A stretch of DNA of 22,043 nucleotides from Chrysochromulina tobinii (Eukaryota > Haptophyta > Prymnesiales > Chrysochromulinaceae): contig JWZX01002706.1 of the NCBI GenBank assembly GCA_001275005.1, positions 1-22,043 of the forward strand, given 5' to 3'. This document shows, in pieces, positions 1 to 6,050 of this stretch (position 1 is the first letter of the stretch; each line of letters starts with the position of its first letter). Made by a program: the position numbers and the translations under genes. The notes under the pieces are model-generated. The model had not been told where the DNA came from. It was given only the letters and a program-made list of their open reading frames with translations, and did no database searches.

Positions 1-111
1 TCCCAGAGCGCCTCCCCGCGCCTGCTCGAAAGCGGTCGGCGAAATGAAGGCGCGTGCGGCAGACGCGTAGCGGCCGGCAGTGCGGCCGCGGAGCCCCCGG
101 TACCGGGAGGC

Positions 112-274
112 TCGTCTGTGTGATCCGTGTGCCCGTGTGTCCCGTGCATGGTCCCGTGCATGGTCCCGTGCGTGTGTCCCGGCTCCCCTCGGTGTTTTTG
201 AACCGGAACCCGGTAAAAAGACACCGGGCCCGGCTCGGGAGCCGGGACACACACGGGACACACGGACCCGCGGT
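112..274. repeat. Palindromic GT-rich dispersed repeat, head-to-head copy
   Basis: A left arm (about 112-204) carries GTGTGTCCCGGCTCCC followed by CGGTGTTTTT and ACCGG. The right arm (about 205-274) carries the same block inverted, ending GGGAGCCGGGACACACAC, so the two arms can fold into a long hairpin centred near 205. The right arm has about 8 extra bases next to the GGCTCCC block. A single-arm copy lies at 10036-10124, upstream of the KDM5 gene. This could be a MITE-like element or a shared 5' regulatory hairpin. Termini and target-site duplications could not be defined. Confidence 0.65.
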
Positions 275-374
275 ACCTTCCTACCTCCGACCTTCCCGTC
301 CTACCGTCCTATGTGATCCTACCGTCCCATATGTGATCGACGCCTTCACGTTGAGTGGATGGGCGTGGCCCGAC

Positions 375-394
375 ACACGTTCACATTCACACAC
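375..394 (+). promoter_or_regulatory. CA-rich start-proximal motif, copy 1
   Basis: The 20-base motif ACACGTTCACATTCACACAC ends five bases before the ATG at 399. A copy differing at one base lies at 19250-19269, just upstream of the fibrillin gene. Two 19/20 matches placed immediately before start codons suggest an initiator or 5'UTR element. The function is inferred, and a simple-sequence origin is possible. Confidence 0.4.
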
Positions 395-398
395 TACG

Positions 399-1457
399 AT
401 GCCTCTGCAGGCCGCCGAACTCGCAGCGGTGGTGCGCGTGCTGCAAGCCGCCGCGCCACCGCTGAGACACAAAGAGGTCGAGAGCGAGGAAGTGATTGCA
501 CTGCGTGCTCAGCTACTGCCACATGTGCAGGCCTTGCTAAAACGTGAGAAGCAGAGGCATCGGTACACAGCAAAAGCGACGACAGCAGAAGCCAAAACAC
601 CTGCCGCGGTGGCTCTGCCATCACCGCCAGCAGATGGCGTGGACGCAGTGGTACTTTCGGATGCCCATCTCAGCCGGCCGCTGTATGCCAATCCGGTGTG
701 CTTCCTCTCGACGTGGGCTGTTGGCCGCCGCAACTTGATGACCATCTCGTGGCTGTCGCCCTTGGACAACGACGGACATTTTACACTGTCGATGAATGCG
801 CGCCGGCACTCGGCGCGGCTTCTGGCCGCCAACCCCGTGTTCTGCCTCTCAGTGGCGTGCGCCGGCCTCGAAAATCTGCTCTTGCGGGTGGGTGGCTGCA
901 CAGGCGCCAGGCTGCCCGACAAGGCATCGACCCTTGGAGTCCCGCTCTGTCAACCAGGCTGGGCGCCCTTAATGAGCGGCGAGGCCACTTTGCCCGGACC
1001 TGACGATCAGCCTCCGGGAGCCGGTGATCATCAACCTCATGCCGTCGACGACGAGGCCGAGGACGAGGACGATAGCGGTGGCGCGTCCATCCCAGCCCAG
1101 GACGCTGCAGACGCTTGGGGCGGCCTTGGGCCTTTGTCGGCCTCACGCTGCTTTACCGTGCCGCACGAGGCGGACTCGGAGGCGCAACGGTTCAACGGCG
1201 CATTCGCAGTTGCACCGGGCATAGCCCACGTCGTCGCACGCGTCGAATCGGTACGCCTTGTCCATGGCCATCTGCAGTTGACGTGCAAGACGGTCAGAGC
1301 TTTTGTGCGGCAGGAGTACTGGAGCGGTAAGACGCTCGAGCCGCAGCGCGACGGTCTGCCCTCGCCGCTCAACTTTCTGGGCAGCCAACGGTTTGTGGTG
1401 CAGCAGCAGCAGAGAGGCGAGGCGCGGCCGAGAGGCGAAGGGACGCACGCCGAGTAG
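399..1457 (+). CDS. Flavin reductase-like (FMN-binding split barrel) protein
   Basis: This 352-aa protein has a flavin reductase-like split-barrel domain at about residues 94-332. Family marks include the N-terminal strand YANPVCFLSTW, the flavin-site-like segment MTISWLSPLDNDGHFTLSM, the following ARRHSARLL, and the C-terminal signature LNFLGSQRF. Relatives bind FMN or FAD and often reduce flavin with NAD(P)H or serve as small flavoproteins; the substrate cannot be predicted here. An acidic, low-complexity insertion (about residues 184-265, with EAEDEDDSGG) splits the domain, which is unusual. The start at 399 gives a plausible N-terminal helix and sits five bases after the CA-rich motif; the upstream in-frame extension looks repeat-derived. 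No clear targeting peptide is visible. The gene converges with the next one. Confidence 0.85.
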   Translation: MPLQAAELAAVVRVLQAAAPPLRHKEVESEEVIALRAQLLPHVQALLKREKQRHRYTAKATTAEAKTPAAVALPSPPADGVDAVVLSDAHLSRPLYANPVCFLSTWAVGRRNLMTISWLSPLDNDGHFTLSMNARRHSARLLAANPVFCLSVACAGLENLLLRVGGCTGARLPDKASTLGVPLCQPGWAPLMSGEATLPGPDDQPPGAGDHQPHAVDDEAEDEDDSGGASIPAQDAADAWGGLGPLSASRCFTVPHEADSEAQRFNGAFAVAPGIAHVVARVESVRLVHGHLQLTCKTVRAFVRQEYWSGKTLEPQRDGLPSPLNFLGSQRFVVQQQQRGEARPRGEGTHAE

Positions 1458-1743
1458 CGAGTCTCTGAGACAAGTGCTCTGAGAACGCCACGCGGCGAAG
1501 AAGAAATCGAGCTAGTAGAATGTCAGCAGCTGGCGTGTGCAACAGGCCAACCGCACTAACTGTAGACCAACATTGGCGCGTCCGATGGCAGTCGAGTGTC
1601 GGGTACCGGCCTGGTTTGCGCTCAGTCTGCGGTACACTCGAGTGTTACACCCCCGCACCTGTCAGTGGAGGAGGCACATGAAAAGAGAAGCGTCGATTAT
1701 GAAAACGAAATAATACATCGGGCGCGCTCCGCCGCGCACGTGC

Positions 1744-2715
1744 CTACCCTTGAAACGAAGTGAGCATCGGCTGATCGACGTACGCATCGAATGGCGGCGT
1801 GCGCAGCGTCCGGAGCGACTCCGCATTTAGCTTGGTCGAGCGAATGCGGTGTGAGCAGTCGAGGCGCTGGGTGAGCTCCCTGCCGAAGGCGACGAGGAAC
1901 TCGACGGGAAGCAACTCCGTGTCGGCCGTCGTCCAGCCCTGGGCCGTCAGCTTCAGCCACGTCTCGAAAGCCGCGACGAGGGCCACCCCTGTGCCCGATG
2001 GATCCCCAAGCATCTTGAGAGCGTCCAGAACGATGGCGTCGCCGACGGCCACGAATCCGGCCGGTACGTCGTGGCCGTTGGTGACGAAGGCGAAGCAGCA
2101 TGCAGCGTCGGCCTGTAAGAGTACGAATCTGGAGAGCGGCCGATCGGCATACAGCATCACCTCGAAGGGAATGCGCGCCTGCGAGGCCGCCGCAGCGGCC
2201 TCGGCCGTCGGGGACACGTTGGGCGCGCCGGGCCTGCGCGGATTAATGAAGCACGTGTAGACGGCGCGCCGGACGGCTGGTACGAAGAGGAGCTTCTCGC
2301 GCTCCCGCTCCGCCGTGACAGCACTCGCGGTCGCGATCTCTGACGGGTTAGCCTTGTCGGGGTGTGAGTCCGGGTGAGAGCTAGGCATCTCGGTTCCTGC
2401 AGCAACTGCTACTATCGAAGGCGCTCGCTGAAGAACGCCAACGATGGCCTCGTCCGGAAGGTGCTGGGAGATGACATGGCCGAGACGCGGCTGCCACAAT
2501 GACACATCCTGCCCCACATATCGAGAGACAACACTGCGTACATATCCCAGCTTGGTTTGATGACTCAGGGCAAAACAAAGGCGAGTGCCCTGGTAGACAA
2601 CGATGAGCACCGCTAAGCCTGAGGTATTGAGCGGCAATTCTTCTTCCACCACCCCGAAGAGGCGGTCTCCGACGGGTGTGAGTGGTCCGGCGCCAAAGAG
2701 GCTGCCCGACGCCAT
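1744..2715 (-). CDS. Unrecognised 323-aa protein
   Basis: I do not recognise the family. The uninterrupted 323-codon frame starts at an ATG (2715) and has normal, non-repetitive composition with alternating hydrophobic segments, for example GLAVLIVVYQGTRLCFAL near residue 33 and VLLQADAACCFAFVTNGH near residue 205. This suggests a folded, possibly two-domain, soluble protein. A Ser/His/Asp-containing linker (about residues 106-140) separates the halves. No signal peptide, membrane helix or catalytic motif is evident. It converges with the flavin reductase gene, the 3' ends being 286 bp apart. Overlapping open frames on both strands are shorter and Arg/Pro-rich, as expected of shadows. Confidence 0.7.
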   Translation of the reverse strand: MASGSLFGAGPLTPVGDRLFGVVEEELPLNTSGLAVLIVVYQGTRLCFALSHQTKLGYVRSVVSRYVGQDVSLWQPRLGHVISQHLPDEAIVGVLQRAPSIVAVAAGTEMPSSHPDSHPDKANPSEIATASAVTAEREREKLLFVPAVRRAVYTCFINPRRPGAPNVSPTAEAAAAASQARIPFEVMLYADRPLSRFVLLQADAACCFAFVTNGHDVPAGFVAVGDAIVLDALKMLGDPSGTGVALVAAFETWLKLTAQGWTTADTELLPVEFLVAFGRELTQRLDCSHRIRSTKLNAESLRTLRTPPFDAYVDQPMLTSFQG

Positions 2716-3187
2716 CGTAGTCGGCTAGATTGTCGATGCGTGAACAAGTTCGTGAACAAGGTTTCAGTTGCGTGAACATGGACAAGTCACGTCAAGTCAA
2801 GTCACTTGGTCGGGGGGGGGGGTACAGGGTACAGGGTTGCTGCTCTAACACCATGTGGTTAAGAGTGCGCGAAGCTGTATTGTCAGGCATGGAAGAACAG
2901 CCACTCGGGAGACCTGTCAGACTCGTGACATGACACAGTGCCGTTTCCGGTCACCGAGAGCTGTGGAGCCAGGGTTGCACCGCAGGCGCAGCTTCCTGAT
3001 CACGCTCGAATCGCATGCTTCCTGACCACAAGTCTCCGCCGCGGTGCACAGAGGCCGCCCCGTCGAGTCACCGCCGGACCATGCACCGGACCCACTGCTG
3101 CGCGTACTTGCCTATCGCGCGCGGCCTCAAACTGTACGGCACAGACAGAGCTTTGCCGAGGCGACGTGCGCATGAATGTACATCCCG
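2716..3187. other. Intergenic region between the 323-aa gene and the RBX-like gene
   Basis: It contains the presumed promoter of the minus-strand 323-aa gene and the 3' flank of the RBX-like gene. Visible structure: three GTGAACA repeats (2740, 2752, 2772), the run GTCAAGTCAAGTCAC, an 11-G homopolymer at 2812-2822 and a duplicated TACAGGG. Open frames on both strands after 2938 are Arg/Pro-rich with no recognisable domain. Confidence 0.5.
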
Positions 3188-3760
3188 TCAGTGCTGGCGC
3201 CACTGCTGCCACGCCACTGCCTGTGCCACGACCGGTACTGGTGCCACGGCAGCGGCAGGGGCGCCGCCGCCGGTGAGTGCATGCACGAGCCGTGGCGTGG
3301 TTGGTTCCCAGCCAGTCTCGTGGATCGGGCACGTGTCGTGCCGCATGGCCCACGGAGCTATGCAGTGCTTGTGGAAAACGCAGCCGCACGAGCCAAACGC
3401 GAGTGAGCATGGAGTTCCGCTCACGATGCCCTCGCAGCGGGCGATGCATTCCATGCCTGGGTGGAAGAGCATGGGTCAAGGGCGTGAGCAGCACATGGTG
3501 GGCGAGGAGCGACGCACCTCGTGTATGAGCAAGGACGGGAGCGACAAGCACACGCGGCTCGGGTGCGCGCACATTTCGTGATGAGCAGCTGACGGCAGAT
3601 CGGGCACTGGCCCAGCGCTGCTGCGGGTTGGGCCCCAGGATGTGGGGCGCACGATGGTGGCGATGGGCTGTGGCCGCGCGTTGATTGGCGCGCCGTCCCA
3701 CTCACTGAGCTGCTTCTTGAGCGAGGCGGGGCTCTGCTCGTGCTGACGGTCGCGTTTCAT
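3188..3760 (-). CDS. RBX1/ROC-like RING-H2 protein, three exons
   Basis: The model is complement(join(3188..3456, 3573..3620, 3706..3760)), about 123 aa (human RBX1 has 108). RBX proteins recruit ubiquitin-loaded E2 to cullin-RING ligases. After splicing, the RING reads CPICRQLLITK-CMEC, then PCSLAFGSCGCVFHKHCIAPW and DTCPIHETGWE. This aligns in order with RBX1 segments CAIC, CIEC, CTVAWGVCNHAFHFHC and CPLDNREWE. Two zinc ligands differ: Cys replaces the first His (C-G-C instead of C-N-H), and His replaces the final Asp. The W-rich cullin-binding strand of RBX1 is not recognisable, and the open frame extends upstream of the ATG at 3760 without another ATG, so a 5' exon may be missing. The C-terminus ends in an Ala/Val tail of uncertain reality. 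It is divergently paired with the coiled-coil gene. Confidence 0.65.
3457..3572 (-). other. RBX-like gene intron 2 (116 nt, GT-AG)
   Basis: On the minus strand the donor GTGCGC follows AAAT and the acceptor is CTTCCACCCAG. Removal joins T to GC to make the Cys codon of the C-M-E-C motif and restores RBX1-like spacing between the first two zinc-ligand pairs. The fit is protein-based and strong. Confidence 0.7.
3621..3705 (-). other. RBX-like gene intron 1 (85 nt, GT-AG)
   Basis: A strong GTGAGT donor and a CCGCAG acceptor (minus strand) join the LKKQL frame to the TALGQCPIC frame. An alternative 46-nt intron ending at GGGCCAG also keeps the frame, so the exact donor is uncertain. Confidence 0.55.
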
Positions 3761-4004
3761 GGCCTTCCTGTCGAGCCAGTTCTTCACAATGGCGCGAAGA
3801 TCGTTTTCACGTACATGTAGTGGAGCTCAGGAGGTCGAATCACACAGGGGTTGCTCGACAAAACGTGCGCATGCGGCGGTTACAAGAAGGGCCGTCGCTG
3901 GACGCTTCCAAAGTTTTCTGCAATTAGGAATTCGGCGCTGCACGCCACGCTCAGTCCTTTGGCGGCAGCTAGCGTGGTCGCCTGGCGGCGGCACTCACGT
4001 GAAG

Positions 4005-5654
4005 ATGCCACGCGGCGAGCGGGCCGAGAGCCCCGTGGCAGCCGCCGCCCGTGCTCGTCTCGAAGCCGCAGAACGGAAAAAGGAGGAGGAGGCAATGCGA
4101 GTGTCGATCGACAATATGATGCGGCAGAAAGATCTTTCGGAGGTGAAAGCCAAGACGGACGACGATATCATGGATGAGGAGGCGGGTAGGGCGCGTATTC
4201 GCCTCGCAGAGGCCTCAGCGTTACGGCGTGAGGAGGAGGAGAACGCACTGAAGATTGCCGAGGCGAACCGGCGCGAAAAGCTCAAGGAGACGAAGGTGAA
4301 AACCGATGATGACATCATGGACGAGGCGGCAGGCAAGGCAAGGCTCGAGCTGGCCGCCAAATCGGCCGCGCGCCGAGCAGAGTCGGCCGAGGCGCTGCGC
4401 CAGCAAAATAAAGCTCTGGCTGAGAAGCTAAGACTGGCGAAGGCTGCCACTGACACCAGCATCGACGATGAGGCGGCCGGCACGATGCGCAGAGAGTACG
4501 CGGAGGCGGCGAGGGCGCGGCGCAGAGAGGAGGAGGAGCGGATCAAAGAGGAGAACGAGGAGATGCGCAGGCGGCTCAGGGACATGAGGGCGCGTACCGA
4601 TGACGGCGACGGCCTCACGGGCGGCGGCACGTATGGCACCTCCTCGATGGCCAGCACCCCCGGATTCATAGCGCGCCAGTCGGACGTGCCACTCTCCACC
4701 TTCCGCATGTTCGAGGTGACCGAGGACAAAGCGAAGGTGGGCGAGGCGATTCGCAAGGACCGGCTCAAGCAGAAGCGGGAGGTCGAGCGGCAGGTCAAGG
4801 ATCACGTCTCGCACGGTCAGAAACAGGCGCTCGAGCGGATACAGCGCGAGGAGCGCGTGGCGAAGCTGCAGGAAACGATGGCAAAGCGCAACCAGAAGAT
4901 CGCTCGCGCCATTCGCAACCAGGAAGCTCGGTGGGAGCTCGAGCGCGAGCGGCGGCAGGAGACGTACGAGAAGGCGATGCGCGAGCGCGTCGTCGAGGCC
5001 AACAACCTCGATGCGCGCCTCGACGCGAGTGAGGAAGCGCAGGATGCTCGTGAACGCGCAGAGGGCACCGCTACCAAGGTTGCGCTGCTGGCGGCCCTCG
5101 AGCGCGTGCGCACGCGCGACCTCGAGGTGCGCAAGCAGCTCTCAGCGCGCGTGCGCGACGAGACGGTGCAGGCGCTGCAGGTCGCTACCGCGATCCCCGC
5201 GGCCATGGCACGGGCTCTGGGCGAGGTCAAACGACAAGACGCGCTCGGCTGGTCGTCACGCCGGCAGCAGCAGGAGGATGAGTATCTCGCCAGGGCTCGT
5301 GCGAACAAGGCGTCGGTCGAGGCGACGCGCGCGAATGCGCGCGCGGAGAAGGCGACGGTGCTCGCGAAGCGCAAGGAGGCGGCGAACCGGGAGCGCGCCA
5401 ATGACTTTCTCGTTGCCGAGGAGAAGGCGCGCATCCTCGAGGCGAACCGTAAGGAGGTCGCCGCAGTCTACTCGAAGCGGTACGTCTCGAAGCCGGAGGC
5501 GAAGAAATGGGAGAGCTCGACGCTGTACAAGCTGCACGAGCTGTTGAGCTTCTCGAAGCAAAAAGAGGAGCGACTCCTGCTGCGCGGGCCGCCCCACCAT
5601 GCATCGCCGCGATCGCCCGGCAGCTCGCCCGATCGGCCCGTCGTAAAGATCTGA
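4005..5654 (+). CDS. Coiled-coil protein with 49-residue repeats
   Basis: This 549-aa protein is almost wholly charged and helical. The N-terminal half carries a repeat keyed by KTDDDIMDEEAGRAR at residue 50, KTDDDIMDEAAGKAR at 99 and a diverged ATDTSIDDEAAGTMR at 148, with a remnant RTDDGDG at 197. The spacing is 49 residues, exactly seven heptads. A Gly/Ser/Thr linker (about 205-220) separates this from a long Arg/Glu/Ala-rich coiled coil (about 240-520). The C-terminus is Pro/Ser-rich. A structural cytoskeletal or axonemal role is an inference from composition and from the kinesin next door. I chose the ATG at 4005; the open frame begins at 3759, but its first 82 codons lack the helical composition and overlap the divergent RBX-like gene. 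Confidence 0.75.
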   Translation: MPRGERAESPVAAAARARLEAAERKKEEEAMRVSIDNMMRQKDLSEVKAKTDDDIMDEEAGRARIRLAEASALRREEEENALKIAEANRREKLKETKVKTDDDIMDEAAGKARLELAAKSAARRAESAEALRQQNKALAEKLRLAKAATDTSIDDEAAGTMRREYAEAARARRREEEERIKEENEEMRRRLRDMRARTDDGDGLTGGGTYGTSSMASTPGFIARQSDVPLSTFRMFEVTEDKAKVGEAIRKDRLKQKREVERQVKDHVSHGQKQALERIQREERVAKLQETMAKRNQKIARAIRNQEARWELERERRQETYEKAMRERVVEANNLDARLDASEEAQDARERAEGTATKVALLAALERVRTRDLEVRKQLSARVRDETVQALQVATAIPAAMARALGEVKRQDALGWSSRRQQQEDEYLARARANKASVEATRANARAEKATVLAKRKEAANRERANDFLVAEEKARILEANRKEVAAVYSKRYVSKPEAKKWESSTLYKLHELLSFSKQKEERLLLRGPPHHASPRSPGSSPDRPVVKI

Positions 5655-6050
5655 TGGGCTCGCATGTACAGACTCGCATGTACAGACTCGCATGTACGAA
5701 CTCGCACGTGCAGATCTACAGTTGTTGCGCATGTTCCGACTCCCGTGCAGGTGCCACACCGCACACGCCCCCGGCCGCGGCCGCAGCAGCCGCCGCCGCC
5801 GCCGCCGCAGATTCGCATGCATTTGATTCATCTTAAAACTGGCGCCTGGTGGTGCGACGCGACTGTGCTTCTGATGTACTATGAACGAGTTTGGTTTGAC
5901 GAAATCGAAAACTTGCAGAGTATAAACTCGAGCGCCTTCTACTTGTATGCACAGCTTGTGTTGACCGAGGGGAGCGGAGCCGTCCTTTGAGACGGTGGTG
6001 GAGTGAGCGTGGGGGGGACCGCGACGAAACTGACTGACTGACTGAGCTCG
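5655..6050. other. Intergenic region between the coiled-coil gene and kinesin A
   Basis: It holds a 14-bp tandem repeat (5659-5714), a GCC trinucleotide run (about 5790-5809), and just before the kinesin start a four-copy ACTG repeat (6029-6044). Both genes point right, so the kinesin A promoter must lie here or upstream. A 368-aa minus-strand open frame crosses it but looks like a shadow. Confidence 0.5.
5659..5714. repeat. 14-bp tandem repeat, four copies
   Basis: The unit CTCGCATGTACAGA is present twice exactly (5659-5672, 5673-5686). CTCGCATGTACGAA (5687-5700) and CTCGCACGTGCAGA (5701-5714) are diverged copies. It begins four bases after the coiled-coil stop codon, so it is probably in the 3'UTR. 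Confidence 0.9.

Larger units (their letters stand above)
1..398. other. Upstream region of the flavin reductase gene
   Basis: No convincing gene is seen here. An open frame runs from position 54 into the flavin reductase gene, but its translation is low-complexity and repeat-derived, so I treat it as untranslated. The stretch holds a palindromic GT-rich repeat (112-274), followed by a pyrimidine-rich section and a CA-rich motif (375-394) that ends five bases before the chosen start codon. Confidence 0.6.

Noticed and set aside
54-398. In-frame N-terminal extension of the flavin reductase gene
   Set aside because: The translation comes from the palindromic repeat and CA-rich sequence, with no domain or targeting character; the ATG at 399 fits better.
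3000-3701. 233-aa minus-strand open frame
   Set aside because: It overlaps the RBX-like exons in another frame and is His/Arg/Pro-rich with no domain, whereas the RBX frame shows ordered zinc ligands.
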